From: Bacteroidia bacterium
GTDB lineage: Bacteria > Bacteroidota > Bacteroidia > NS11-12g > UBA9320
Assembly (NCBI GenBank): GCA_018402155.1
Contig: JAGYJG010000001.1
Coordinates: 1,880,501 to 1,944,500 of the forward strand
DNA: 64,000 bases
Reading direction: 5' to 3'
The notes beneath the pieces are model-generated. The model was not told where the DNA came from. It ran no database searches and worked only from the letters and a program-made list of their open reading frames with translations. Of the stretch, positions 45,144 to 54,342 are shown piece after piece. The translations under genes and the position numbers were made by a program. Every line of letters begins with the position of its first letter. The stretch's first letter is position 1.

Positions 45144-45713
45144 CTATCTGACTTTGTCTGGATTTTTGGCCAAAAAACTACCCCAGCCAGTGTGGTGCTC
45201 ACCCGTTTGCTGTATGCCCGGTTTGTATGTGAAATGATGACATATGGCAACTGCCACAGCATCGGATGCGTCAAGCTTTGAATGGTTATTTGCTAATTTT
45301 AATAGTACTTGGACCATAGCAGCTACTTGCTCTTTGCTGGCAGTACCACGGCCAGTCACACTTTGCTTTACTCTTTTGGGTGCATATTCAAAAACAGGCA
45401 ACTTCCTATTAAGAGCAGCCGCCATACTTACGCCTTGTGCACGTCCTAGTTTGAGCATACTCTGGGGGTTTTTTCCCATAAAAGGAGCTTCGAGCGCTAC
45501 CTCATCTGGCAGGTATGTATCTATCAGCTTCGTACACTGGTCGAAAATGCACTGAAGTTTCATTGCATGGTTCTTCTCCTTTCGCATGTCAAAAATACCC
45601 ATACTGATAAGCAACATAGCATCTTTTTTTATCCCGATAATGCCGTATCCGGCAATGTTAGTTCCTGGGTCTATACCTAATATTATCTTATCGTAATTGT
45701 TATCTTCGGCCAC
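45144..45713 (-). CDS. ruvC: Crossover junction endodeoxyribonuclease RuvC
   Basis: Resolves Holliday junctions during recombinational repair. 189 residues. The acidic catalytic residues are in place: Asp in ILGIDPGTNIAGYG (about 16), Glu in VALEAPFMGKNPQS, and Asp pair in KLDASDAVAVAICHHF. KQSVTGRGTASKEQVAAMV is the DNA-binding loop. GTG start at 45713; ATG alternatives would lose the first strand. CAAAGATA (45722-45729; TAnnTTTG on the minus strand) lies eight bases upstream. Confidence 0.95.
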   Translation of the reverse strand: MAEDNNYDKIILGIDPGTNIAGYGIIGIKKDAMLLISMGIFDMRKEKNHAMKLQCIFDQCTKLIDTYLPDEVALEAPFMGKNPQSMLKLGRAQGVSMAAALNRKLPVFEYAPKRVKQSVTGRGTASKEQVAAMVQVLLKLANNHSKLDASDAVAVAICHHFTYKPGIQQTGEHHTGWGSFLAKNPDKVR

Positions 45714-45757
45714 GTTTAGTACAAAGATACATTATACGCCACACAATATTTTCACAC

Positions 45758-46720
45758 GTGAATAAAACCAATACATCGAAAGGATACAAAAAAATATATC
45801 CCATGCTAAAATGGCTATTTAGTGGAATTTCCTTGTATTTTTTTGTAAAACAAGTGCAATCAATAGAAGGTAGATTACTAGCTGATATAGCCACAGGACT
45901 TACAAAACACCCCATCATTTTGACGATAATTTTTTTGCTCGCCTTACTTAATTGGAATGCCGAAGCAAAAAAATTCAAACTCCTCATAGCAGGGGAGGTA
46001 AACCTATCTCAATTCAAATCTTTTTTCATTATTTTGGGCGGTATGGCCATCAGCAATTTTACGCCTGCACGCACAGGCGAGTACATTGGTAGAGGATTGC
46101 TACTAAAAAAATTACACCCTATGAAAGTAGTAATTGCAACTGTAGCTGGGAATATTGCGCAAGTCCTTATGACCTATAGTTTAGGCCTATTAAGTGTAGG
46201 TGTTGCTCTATTTTTTACTGATTTCGGAAGCTCACTCACGTCAAACTCCAAAATGGTGTATGCAGGGATTTCACTTTTCGTTCTTCTAATAGTCTTGCAT
46301 AACATCAAGGATTTTTTGCCTTGGGTGAAATCCAAGCTCCCCCACAAACTTGCCAAAACATTGAATCTCGTAAACAAGTACGATAGAACGTTATACTTAA
46401 AAGTTATTGCTATTGCCTTTGTGCGCTACCTCGCTTTTGCTCTCCAGTTCTACTTACTTTTACAGCTGTTTTCAGATTTTTCATTGCCATTAACTACAGT
46501 TATTTTTGTACCAATAGCATACCTTCTTCAAAGCTTGGTGCCAGTACCAGCAGTGTCTGATGTTGGTGTACGTGTGGGCGTCTCACAAATGTTATTCGGA
46601 GCTTTCCTTTCAGATAACATCTTGCTACAAGCCGTGACGTGTTTGTGGTTTATTAATTTGATACTTCCTGGTCTATTGGGAACTATATATTTGGTAACAA
46701 GTACAATCAGACAAAGATGA
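45758..46720 (+). CDS. Lysylphosphatidylglycerol-synthase-type membrane protein (UPF0104, flippase-like)
   Basis: 320 residues with about eight membrane segments, matching the flippase-like membrane domain that in MprF exports aminoacyl lipids. Family-like segments: GGMAISNFTPARTGEYIGRG (about 93-112) and SLVPVPAVSDVGVRVGVSQM (about 264-283). The soluble aminoacyl-transferase domain of MprF is absent. Its stop overlaps the glycosyltransferase start (ATGA), which hints at a shared role in envelope lipid or glycan export. GTG start at 45758. The lipid substrate is unknown. Confidence 0.85.
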   Translation: MNKTNTSKGYKKIYPMLKWLFSGISLYFFVKQVQSIEGRLLADIATGLTKHPIILTIIFLLALLNWNAEAKKFKLLIAGEVNLSQFKSFFIILGGMAISNFTPARTGEYIGRGLLLKKLHPMKVVIATVAGNIAQVLMTYSLGLLSVGVALFFTDFGSSLTSNSKMVYAGISLFVLLIVLHNIKDFLPWVKSKLPHKLAKTLNLVNKYDRTLYLKVIAIAFVRYLAFALQFYLLLQLFSDFSLPLTTVIFVPIAYLLQSLVPVPAVSDVGVRVGVSQMLFGAFLSDNILLQAVTCLWFINLILPGLLGTIYLVTSTIRQR

Positions 46721-47826
46721 TAGCCTATATTTTTATAGTACTAGTAGCAGGAATAACGTATATGTGTTTACTAAAGCGATATACACAACTATGGAATTCT
46801 ATACCCGAGGAAAAAGCTGCAAAGTGCCAAGAAACAAGCCATGTAAGCCTACTTATTCCTTTTAGAAACGAGATAAAAAACCTTGATGCATTACTCCGCA
46901 CTCTGAATGACCTTACAATTAGTACTATCAAACTTGAGATACTTTTTATAAATGATCACTCTACAGATGGCGGAGAAAAAATCATACAAAACTATAAAGG
47001 ACCACTGCATATAAAGCTGCTAGAGCTCTCTGATACCTCAGGAAAAAAGGCTGCAATCAATAAGGGTTGGCAGCAGTGCAAAGGAAAAATAATACTGCAA
47101 ACTGACGCAGACTGCCTACTACCTCAGCGCTGGTTACAGGCTATGCTTGCTCCATTTGCCGAGGACAAAATACTTTTAGCATGTGGCCCAGTGAAGTTTA
47201 CTACACCCAAAAACTTTTGGCAACGCATTGTAGCACTAGATTTTGCTGCACTAATAGCAATAGGAGCTGCACACATAGGCTGGGAAAAACCCATGATTTG
47301 CAATGGAGCAAATTTGGCCTATCGCTCAAGAATATTGAATGACGGGATCACGCTAAATGACAAACGAGCAAGCGGTGACGATGTATTTCTTCTTCAAAGT
47401 GCTTTTAAAAATCAACCAGACGGGATATCCTTTGTAAAAAATAAAGATGCACTAGTAGAAACAGCCGGCCCAGTTACTTTTTCAGCATTTTGGAACCAAA
47501 GACTACGCTGGGCAAGTAAGAATGGGGAGTACGATATTGCTTTCAATAAATGGATTTTAATAGGCATATGGGCCTATAACCTACTAATAGTGCTATCACT
47601 TCTCTCATTTTCGGCTGTTGGAGCTACTGCTGCAATGTTTCTTGTACTAATCAAAGTACTCGCTGAAGGCACTTTTTATAATTCGTTTTCTGATTTCTTT
47701 TCTTTGAAAATGTGGTTTAAAAACATACTATTAGGTCAACCGTTTCACATACTTTACATGGCCATATTGCCACCGCTATCTCAACGAATAAAATACCAAT
47801 GGAAAGAAAGAAAGATAAACAGATAG
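46717..47826 (+). CDS. Membrane-anchored family 2 glycosyltransferase
   Basis: 369 residues: an N-terminal membrane anchor, a GT-A domain and C-terminal membrane segments. Motifs: VSLLIPFRNEIKNLDALLRT (about 45-64), EILFINDHSTDGGEKI, the DAD-type metal motif in ILQTDADCLLP (about 126-136), SGDDVFLLQ and the RLRWASKNGEY (QxxRW-like) sequence typical of processive or polyprenol-dependent enzymes. It follows the flippase-like gene with a 4-base overlap, so it probably modifies a lipid or surface glycan. Confidence 0.92.
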   Translation: MIAYIFIVLVAGITYMCLLKRYTQLWNSIPEEKAAKCQETSHVSLLIPFRNEIKNLDALLRTLNDLTISTIKLEILFINDHSTDGGEKIIQNYKGPLHIKLLELSDTSGKKAAINKGWQQCKGKIILQTDADCLLPQRWLQAMLAPFAEDKILLACGPVKFTTPKNFWQRIVALDFAALIAIGAAHIGWEKPMICNGANLAYRSRILNDGITLNDKRASGDDVFLLQSAFKNQPDGISFVKNKDALVETAGPVTFSAFWNQRLRWASKNGEYDIAFNKWILIGIWAYNLLIVLSLLSFSAVGATAAMFLVLIKVLAEGTFYNSFSDFFSLKMWFKNILLGQPFHILYMAILPPLSQRIKYQWKERKINR

Positions 47827-48086
47827 AACTACCAGAATTAGAAGCAGAAGTACTTCAGCTATGTCTTTTTCCAGAAAGCTTCGAAATAATAGTGGCTGAA
47901 TGCACTACAGAAAAAAAAGAAAGCGTAATAGCAGATGCAATTAAAAACCTAATTCATCTCAAACTGCTTGTAGCAGCAAATGAAGAAGTGAATCTGGCTT
48001 GGATATACGATAGCGATAAAATGCGAGATAGTACTTTCAAAGCAACAGCAAATGGTGTGCAATGGATGGAAGATATGCACGCATAA
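47799..48086 (+). CDS. Small helical protein of unknown function
   Basis: 95 residues, predicted soluble, no cysteines except two around LQLCLFPESFEIIVAECTTE. The start overlaps the glycosyltransferase end by 28 bases in another frame, so it is translationally linked to it. The pattern (two to three helices followed by a short beta hairpin with NLAWIYDSDKM) could be a small winged-helix or adaptor protein, but I recognise no family. Confidence 0.7.
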   Translation: MERKKDKQIELPELEAEVLQLCLFPESFEIIVAECTTEKKESVIADAIKNLIHLKLLVAANEEVNLAWIYDSDKMRDSTFKATANGVQWMEDMHA

Positions 48087-48097
48087 ACGCAGATATT

Positions 48098-48724
48098 TTA
48101 CAACACAACATTCACTGCTAAATAAAGTCCTACGGGTGAGAGTACTGTAAATGAAGTAGACACAATAGGTAAAGGTAAATCCCTAGCATTTACCAAATAA
48201 AAACCCACTAAACCTGCGCCCAATTCTATGTGTTGGTGCACAGAGTGCTGTATACCAAAAGAGAACGAAAAATATTTTTGAGCTTTTATGCTATACTTTT
48301 CTTTATACACATAATCTTCAAAAGGAGGAAGAGCTTCAAAGATTTCTCGGTTTTCGTAAGTTGTATTTGCTGAGCCAAAATTTATACCAAGCTTCAGTCC
48401 ACTTTGTTCAAAATCTTTTTTTGTCGGGTAGGCTATAGCATAAACCCCTATTTCTGACCAATTTCCATTGAGCAGTATTTCGTCAAAACCACGCACATTT
48501 TTGAGCTTTGCGTTATTTTTTCCATAGGAGGTTACAAGTCCAAACGACCTATACCTAAGGCTCGCCTGAGCACTAACTGCTGGCGCGGCAAGCATAGCTT
48601 GAGTTAGATTAAGTCCCGCAGATACTGAAAACTCTTTATATTTTTTGGTGTCTATTTGTGCATGCAACGCACCAAATGCACATAAAAATACACCCATAAA
48701 CAGACTATATCTTATTCTACCCAT
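48098..48724 (-). CDS. Predicted outer-membrane beta-barrel protein
   Basis: 208 residues from ATG 48724, chosen because MGRIRYSLFMGVFLCAFGALHAQ-type signal peptide begins there (cleavage after AHAQ-like HAQ, residues about 21-23). Alternating strands (for example SLRYRSFGLVTSYGKNNA, GVYAIAYPTKKDFEQSGLK) and a C-terminus LYLAVNVVL fit a small barrel or transporter-like surface protein. It overlaps the end of the preceding lipoprotein gene by 13 bases and is probably co-transcribed with it. Function unknown. Confidence 0.72.
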   Translation of the reverse strand: MGRIRYSLFMGVFLCAFGALHAQIDTKKYKEFSVSAGLNLTQAMLAAPAVSAQASLRYRSFGLVTSYGKNNAKLKNVRGFDEILLNGNWSEIGVYAIAYPTKKDFEQSGLKLGINFGSANTTYENREIFEALPPFEDYVYKEKYSIKAQKYFSFSFGIQHSVHQHIELGAGLVGFYLVNARDLPLPIVSTSFTVLSPVGLYLAVNVVL

Positions 48725-49227
48725 AAGACATAGTTTGTATTGTTTACAAAACTCCAATCAGATAAGGTAGTCAGTGGCCAATTATCAGACGATACCCTTA
48801 GTTGGTGATCATTTTCGTCAGGCGACAATATCCCAACAATATTTTCTAAATTGAGTGTTATTTTTTTCTTTTTTCGACGTATTACTATACTGTATTCCAA
48901 ACTTAATTTTGAAATAGCACTGTCACCCCGTAATACAAAATTCATTCGTTGTGCATACATATCAATCGGTATTTGCTTTATCCTTTTTTTTGTGCAAACA
49001 AGTGAATCTTTTATTCCAGCATTATTATCGAAAATAATTTCTAATTCTGAGCTACTAGCGTTATAAACACGCAAAAATGGACCTTCAGTAAACCCTTCTT
49101 CCTCACGACACCCGACAATAAATAAGGAAAACAAGAGTAGCAAAACATAGAGTATATTAACCTGTTTTTTAAAGATTTCGGAAACAAAGGAAGTAAGGAA
49201 ATAGCTATGAATCTGCTGTCTAAACAT
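48712..49227 (-). CDS. Lipoprotein of unknown function
   Basis: 171 residues with a lipobox SLFIVGC (Cys about 40) after an unusually long, basic N-terminal region; no later start codon fits, so the long leader stands. The Cys is followed by REEEG, an acidic stretch. The mature part is beta-rich, with VYNASSSELEIIFDNNAG and IVIRRKKKKITLNL. The C-terminal end overlaps the start of the outer-membrane protein gene by 13 bases. No family recognised. Confidence 0.68.
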   Translation of the reverse strand: MFRQQIHSYFLTSFVSEIFKKQVNILYVLLLLFSLFIVGCREEEGFTEGPFLRVYNASSSELEIIFDNNAGIKDSLVCTKKRIKQIPIDMYAQRMNFVLRGDSAISKLSLEYSIVIRRKKKKITLNLENIVGILSPDENDHQLRVSSDNWPLTTLSDWSFVNNTNYVLWVE

Positions 49228-49243
49228 AGGGAAAAAAATACAC

Positions 49244-50530
49244 TTACAGTTTTATGAGCTTTTTGCGCACAATCTGACCCTCAAATGTGCTGAATGTAGC
49301 AAAATAAGCTCCGCTTGCCCAATTGCTAACTTCTACATCATGCCAGTGTGAATTTAGGTTTACTTCTTTAAAAAAAACTTCTGAACCTTGAGCGTCTATT
49401 ATACGGAGTACACCTGCTACGGGCAGTTGCATTTTCCAATGCAGTAAATTAGTCACCGGATTACTCATTACCAAGTAATTATTAGTTAGTTTTTGTGATA
49501 TACTGGCCGTCGTTCTATTCACAGTTAGCTGCATACTCACAGGCAGATGGTCACTCATATTGTACAATGCAGAAAGAACTTCTGCAGGTGCAGAAGTATT
49601 ACCTGCGGCCGTTATGGTACCATTAAAGCTATTACCATCATTGCCAATTGCTATATAGGAGCCTCGCACATAGCCAAACCCTCGCGCATTATCTAGCACT
49701 TCTTGTCCACACAGTATAATATCGAAACGATCATCTAAACCACCACCACTATGACAGCCTCCGCTCACGCGAGTACTTTGCGTATGTATAGATGCAAACG
49801 CAGCATTGTTATTCCAAGAGCCTGAACTACTGATAGGGTCCTTAAAGCGAATTGCCCTGTTGGGGTGACCAAGCAGGTTTATAAATCCTTGTTCATTGCT
49901 AGTGTACATGTTAAAATCTCCAGAAAAAATATAGGACTTACTAGCATCATAGTTAGCTTCGTGGTAGCTCATAACAGCCTCCGTAGCCCTCGCTCTTTCG
50001 CTTGCGTTGGCTGATCCCGAACTCGCTTTTAGGTGAGCCACATAGCACACAAGCCAGGTAGTATCTCCAGCATCTAGCTCACTTTGATCAAGGTAATACA
50101 GCTCATAGACGTCTATCAAGCGAACCAGCGTAGTAGCGTTTAGTGCTCTATCTATTTGGTCTTGGCTATGGAGCACCAATTTATTTGTATTGTAATAAAG
50201 CATATTGGTCAGGCTACTATTTCCAGTATAATTTGCTTGTTTGTAATAGTTTCTGCCGTCTTTATTTAGCGCATTATCCAGTAATCTTTTGGCAGCAGTA
50301 CCTCCATCGCCGACTATTTCATTTACTGTTAAAATATCTGGTTTGGCGTAGCTCATTATAGTGCGCATATAGCTCTCTTTATCTGAAGGTCCATTATTAG
50401 ACACCGTACAAAACGATGTAATATTACGATAATTGAGTACATTATAATGCATGTATATCAAGGTATCGTTTATGTTTTGACCTAGTGCAAAAAAGGTTAC
50501 AAAAACAACGAGTAGCGAAAATTTTCTCAT
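49244..50530 (-). CDS. Secreted endonuclease/exonuclease/phosphatase-fold protein with T9SS domain
   Basis: 428 residues from ATG 50530 (signal MRKFSLLVVFVTFFALGQ). The metal-dependent EEP fold is complete: MHYNVLNY (Asn), DILTVNEIVGDGG (Glu), YIFSGDFNMYTSNEQ (Asp/Asn) and MSDHLPVSMQL (Asp-His pair). The last 80 residues (YLVMSNPVTNLLHWKM, then GAYFATFSTFEGQIVRKKLI) form a type A T9SS sorting domain. It is either a secreted DNase or a phosphodiesterase/phosphatase; substrate cannot be told. CAAAAGTA (50537-50544; TAnnTTTG on the minus strand) lies seven bases before the ATG. Confidence 0.92.
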   Translation of the reverse strand: MRKFSLLVVFVTFFALGQNINDTLIYMHYNVLNYRNITSFCTVSNNGPSDKESYMRTIMSYAKPDILTVNEIVGDGGTAAKRLLDNALNKDGRNYYKQANYTGNSSLTNMLYYNTNKLVLHSQDQIDRALNATTLVRLIDVYELYYLDQSELDAGDTTWLVCYVAHLKASSGSANASERARATEAVMSYHEANYDASKSYIFSGDFNMYTSNEQGFINLLGHPNRAIRFKDPISSSGSWNNNAAFASIHTQSTRVSGGCHSGGGLDDRFDIILCGQEVLDNARGFGYVRGSYIAIGNDGNSFNGTITAAGNTSAPAEVLSALYNMSDHLPVSMQLTVNRTTASISQKLTNNYLVMSNPVTNLLHWKMQLPVAGVLRIIDAQGSEVFFKEVNLNSHWHDVEVSNWASGAYFATFSTFEGQIVRKKLIKL

Positions 50531-50782
50531 AAAATTCAAAAGTAAGGCTTTAAATAGTATCCCAACATAAAGTTTCGCATTCAAAATAAAAAGATAGGCT
50601 GCCAGAGTAGTTCAATCAACCAAAAAAACAACCCTATATGAGAAATTTTCAGCATCATTTTCAAGACTGAGTTACTGTCTAATACCTTACATTGCGAGTG
50701 CGACATAAGAAGTTTAAACGAACCCCCAAATATGATCCAAGACTAAACATTTGCTCAACTATTTGTAATATTGCAGACTACA

Positions 50783-51277
50783 ATGGCAAAAATAGAAGTA
50801 AACGCGAATAATTACGAGGTAGCCCGACATGACTCTAATATTGTTTTAAACGGAGAAAATACCCCGTACGATATCATCTTGTTGCCAAGTGGAGACTACC
50901 ATCTAACTGTAGAAAACAAATCGTATACCGTAAGTGTAACACATAAAAATACTGCAACCGGCAAGCTGATACTAAGCATAAATGGACGCACAATGGAAAC
51001 TACGCTACAAAACAAACTTGCAGAACTACTCAAAAGCATGGGTATGGAAGGTGGTAAACGCAAGCTTAAAGATTTGAAAGCCCCTATGCCTGGTCTAGTG
51101 CTAGATGTTTTTGTAAAAGCAGGACAAGAAATAGAAGAAGGCCAAGAACTGATGATACTAGAAGCTATGAAAATGGAAAATGCCATCAAATCTCCACAAG
51201 CAGGCACCATAGCCAGTGTGCACGCAGACAAACTGGACAAAGTAGAGAAAAATCAACTCTTGATAATGTTCGCTTAG
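50783..51277 (+). CDS. Biotin carboxyl carrier protein
   Basis: 164 residues from ATG 50783. The C-terminal 75 residues form a biotinyl domain with the biotin-accepting Lys in LEAMKMEN and the flanking APMPGLVLDVFVKAGQEIEE; the N-terminal part is a separate beta-rich segment. Such small carriers serve acyl-CoA carboxylases (propionyl- or methylcrotonyl-CoA); the carboxyltransferase at 6035 is a candidate partner but far away, and a biotin carboxylase is not in this window. Confidence 0.93.
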   Translation: MAKIEVNANNYEVARHDSNIVLNGENTPYDIILLPSGDYHLTVENKSYTVSVTHKNTATGKLILSINGRTMETTLQNKLAELLKSMGMEGGKRKLKDLKAPMPGLVLDVFVKAGQEIEEGQELMILEAMKMENAIKSPQAGTIASVHADKLDKVEKNQLLIMFA

Positions 51278-51351
51278 CTCTACAAAGTACAGCCCAACCG
51301 GCAAGCACTTGCACGTATAAATGCAACTATTCGAAAATAAATCTCAATTTT

Positions 51352-52407
51352 ATGAAAAACATACTGTTACTGCTTTTTGTATATATAACCGCTTTGGCAA
51401 ATGCGCAAGTAAACTTAGAGGAAGCAAAAACTCAACTCACCGAAGCTAAAGCAAAACTCCAAGCGCAGAAAGACGCCGTAAAAGCAGCTGAGGCCGCTGT
51501 GGAAAATCTCACTCCACCACAATATTGGACAAAAGGAGGTTTTGGCGCACTCAATTTTAACTCTCTTGGACTTAGCAATTGGGCTGCAGGGGGAGTTTCT
51601 TCTAATTCTATAACTGCCCTTGGCAACATCTATAGAAACTACAAAAAAGATAAACTAGAATGGATAAACAACCTGGACCTCGCCTACGGTTTAATACAAA
51701 ATAGGGGCCAAGACTTTCGAAAAAATGAAGATAAAATTGACTATCTGACTAAAACTAATTACAACATTACGGAAAAAGTATCTTACTCCTCGCTTATCAA
51801 CTTTAAATCGCAATTTGCTCCGGGTTTTAATTTTACCGATGTATCTATTGAAGATGCAACCAGAGATGAAATTTCAAGATTTCTAGCCCCTGCCTATCTC
51901 ACTACTTCATTAGGTTTCAACTACAGCGTGACTGATTATTTCAACATCTATCTTTCCCTTACTACAGGCAAATTTACTTTTGTAATGGACGACTCTATTG
52001 CAGCCAAAAACATATATATCCCTAATTTTGAAGACGCACGAGGAAAACAGTACTATAGTAACTATTACAGAGCAGAGTTTGGAGCACTTACAAATGTCCG
52101 TTTTAATAAAGACCTGACTGACCGGATAAACCTAACTTCTACGCTAAACTTGTTTTGGAACTATACCGATGTAAACGTATTTAACAGATATAACGTCGAC
52201 ATAAACTGGGAAACTATGATGAACATGAAACTTACAGACTATATAGGCGTGAGCTTATACACCAACTTAATACACGATAATGATGTTGCCATTCCTCTGT
52301 TTGACAGGAATAATAGACCTATTTTAGATGGCGATGGTAATCAAGCCACTGGACCGCGTACGCAGTTTAAAAGACTATTGGGTATAGGTTTTTCTTACAA
52401 ATTGTAG
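51352..52407 (+). CDS. DUF3078-family outer-membrane protein
   Basis: 351 residues with signal peptide (LLLFVYITALANAQ) and a short Lys/Ala/Glu-rich coiled-coil (about 20-50), then a DUF3078-like beta barrel (YWTKGGFGALNFNSLGLSNW, GALTNVRFNKDLTDRINLTS) ending in LLGIGFSYKL. DUF3078 proteins are common in Bacteroidota and of unknown function. It lies 75 bases after the biotin carrier gene, with no visible terminator between. Confidence 0.87.
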   Translation: MKNILLLLFVYITALANAQVNLEEAKTQLTEAKAKLQAQKDAVKAAEAAVENLTPPQYWTKGGFGALNFNSLGLSNWAAGGVSSNSITALGNIYRNYKKDKLEWINNLDLAYGLIQNRGQDFRKNEDKIDYLTKTNYNITEKVSYSSLINFKSQFAPGFNFTDVSIEDATRDEISRFLAPAYLTTSLGFNYSVTDYFNIYLSLTTGKFTFVMDDSIAAKNIYIPNFEDARGKQYYSNYYRAEFGALTNVRFNKDLTDRINLTSTLNLFWNYTDVNVFNRYNVDINWETMMNMKLTDYIGVSLYTNLIHDNDVAIPLFDRNNRPILDGDGNQATGPRTQFKRLLGIGFSYKL

Positions 52408-52590
52408 CAAAACTCAACCTAAACTTATGAAAATATTTAATGAATAGCTTTTTGGAATAGCTTTTTGTGTTATGACTGGAAGTTTAGTAACCACAACAGT
52501 GATGGGGCCTAAAATTAATTTTATACGTCATATCATTCACATATCGTATCGCATAGCATTTCTTTAATTATGTTATCGCAAAGGTTTAAT

Positions 52591-52598
52591 TAGTTTTG
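52591..52598 (+). promoter_or_regulatory. -7 promoter element for the beta-propeller lipoprotein
   Basis: TAGTTTTG (TAnnTTTG) with only five bases between it and the ATG at 52604, so the mRNA is probably leaderless or nearly so. A TTG-type -33 element is not clear. A 14-base palindrome TAAAATTAATTTTA (52510-52523) lies 70 bases further upstream. Confidence 0.5.
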
Positions 52599-52603
52599 AC
52601 ACC

Positions 52604-53731
52604 ATGAAAAAATCGATATACTTCTTAATTCTACTACTTCTTTTTGGCGCTTGTAAAGATGACGAACAAGAAACAGTAGCACCAATCCAAGAATACGTTG
52701 AAATTCCGGCATTTTATACTGGAGCAAATAGAGAAGTTCCGAATTTTACAAAAATAGCAGGTTCCACAGATAGAGTGGACAGTCCTCAAGACTTAGACTT
52801 TCATCCCACTCGTGAAAACGAACTATGGGTAGTACTCAAAGGTACCGATAACAGTGGAGGCAGCACCGTAACTATTAGTAATGCTGGCAAAGCGCAGCAA
52901 TCTACAGAATGGAGAAGAGATGGAAACGCTTGGCACTTTATGGCGTTAGTTTCTGCTATATCTTTTAGCAAAACCAATGAAAACTTTGGCACTGCTGCCA
53001 ATATACAAGACGCCAATAGACAAGGAGGCACCTTTTCTGGACCGTCCCTATGGAGCAGCGATATGAATGTATACGCAAAAGATCCCGGGACAGATGCCAA
53101 TGGAGATAGACTAAATGGAAGCCACCTTGATATGCTACACGGCAGCCCATATTCACTAGGTATAGAATCTGACGGAGACAATGCTTTTTGGGTTTACGAT
53201 GCCTACAACGGACACATCGCTTGGTATGATTTTGCCGAAGACCACGGCCCCGGCTACCACGACCACTCCGATGGTATTATTCATCGATATGACGAAATGG
53301 ACTTAGGAAGAGACGCTTCTGGGATACCATCTCATATCGTAGAAGACGATGCCTCTGGTATACTCTACATTTGCGATCCTGCCAATAAGAGAATTCTATG
53401 GATGAACACGTTGTCTGGCAGTATAAGAGAATCTGCGCCACTCATAAATGAGCTTCTAGCAAGCCATCAGCTGATGAAAAATGTAGAATGGGGAGTTTTC
53501 GCCGCAGAAAATATTCAAAAACCTTGCGGAATAGAGGTGCACGGCAATATCCTCTATGCCTCTGATAATGCAACCGGAGAAATAATAGCCTACCACAAAG
53601 AAACGAAAGAAGAACTTGCTCGAATAAACACCGGGGCAGAATCTATAATGGGTATAAAAACCGATAAAAATGGTTTTTTGTGGTATGTAGATGCAGACGC
53701 TAATACAGTAATGCGTATAGATCCAAAGTAG
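52604..53731 (+). CDS. Surface-type beta-propeller (NHL-like) lipoprotein
   Basis: 375 residues with a lipobox LLLFGAC (Cys 17) followed by KDDEQE, which resembles the K-(D/E)(D/E) export signal that sends Bacteroidota lipoproteins to the cell surface. The mature protein has repeated blade-like segments (for example DLDFHPTRENELWVVLKG, IVEDDASGILYICDPANKR, GIKTDKNGFLWYVDADANTV) typical of NHL/SMP-30-like propellers. A His-rich segment, DHGPGYHDHSDGIIHRY (about 210-226), could bind metal. First gene of the plus-strand metal island. Exact role unknown. Confidence 0.82.
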   Translation: MKKSIYFLILLLLFGACKDDEQETVAPIQEYVEIPAFYTGANREVPNFTKIAGSTDRVDSPQDLDFHPTRENELWVVLKGTDNSGGSTVTISNAGKAQQSTEWRRDGNAWHFMALVSAISFSKTNENFGTAANIQDANRQGGTFSGPSLWSSDMNVYAKDPGTDANGDRLNGSHLDMLHGSPYSLGIESDGDNAFWVYDAYNGHIAWYDFAEDHGPGYHDHSDGIIHRYDEMDLGRDASGIPSHIVEDDASGILYICDPANKRILWMNTLSGSIRESAPLINELLASHQLMKNVEWGVFAAENIQKPCGIEVHGNILYASDNATGEIIAYHKETKEELARINTGAESIMGIKTDKNGFLWYVDADANTVMRIDPK

Positions 53732-53778
53732 CTTTTAAAAATAACGGATAACATCAATCTTATTTTTCATAGTTTCCG

Positions 53779-53811
53779 TTGGTTTATTCAACCAATTAAA
53801 CTATATATTTG
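53779..53811 (+). promoter_or_regulatory. Promoter with embedded operator-like palindrome, start of the metal island proper
   Basis: TTG (53779-53781), 22-base spacer, TATATTTG (53804-53811). The -33 side is embedded in a perfect inverted repeat TTGGTT-TATTC-AACCAA (53779-53795), a suitable repressor site. The ATG of the next gene starts five bases after the -7 element, so the mRNA is probably leaderless. Confidence 0.6.
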
Positions 53812-53816
53812 TGATA

Positions 53817-54245
53817 ATGTTTAGGAAATCACTGTTTTTGAAACTATTCGCCACCTTCATGAGCCTACTTGTGCTTATAGGTACGATTGGTATTCAAGCT
53901 GATTTTCACATTTGCCAAGGAAATATCAAAACTTTTAGTTTTTGGGGAAATGCACAAAAATGTTCGCCTATGGAGCTTAAAACGGCCTGCGAGCACAACT
54001 TTGACCACACCATAACTAAGAAAAAATGCTGCAATGACGAAGAAATGTTTAACAGCACTTCATTTCAGACAGAATTTTCAGCACGCGGTTCAGTCAACAA
54101 AAGTTTTGAAGTAGCGCTAAATGCCTATGTTTCAAACCATGTACTGAAAATAGCCCCTACCGTAGCAACGTGGACATTACCGCCACCACCCCTCATTGGT
54201 CAGCAAAAATCATTGATTATTGCTTTTCAGCAATATTTAATTTAG
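53817..54245 (+). CDS. Small Cys-rich exported protein, HYC_CC_PP type (copy 1)
   Basis: 142 residues from ATG 53817; a GTG six bases upstream overlaps the promoter. A membrane/signal segment (FMSLLVLIGTIGIQA) is followed by FHICQGN, a later ACEHNF, a KKCCND Cys pair and a C-terminal PPPPLI, the pattern behind the HYC_CC_PP family name in Bacteroidota. The His and Cys residues suggest metal binding in the periplasm, and these proteins are often encoded next to copper-related genes. A second, divergent copy is at 57767. Function unproved. Confidence 0.75.
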   Translation: MFRKSLFLKLFATFMSLLVLIGTIGIQADFHICQGNIKTFSFWGNAQKCSPMELKTACEHNFDHTITKKKCCNDEEMFNSTSFQTEFSARGSVNKSFEVALNAYVSNHVLKIAPTVATWTLPPPPLIGQQKSLIIAFQQYLI

Positions 54246-54342
54246 CCTTCCCTCTTCTTCTCCTATACTTTGCTGTTTTTTTTGCAGCGGTACAACACTG
54301 GGCATTATTCTATCATGCTTAGTAGTAAATCATCACAAAAGT

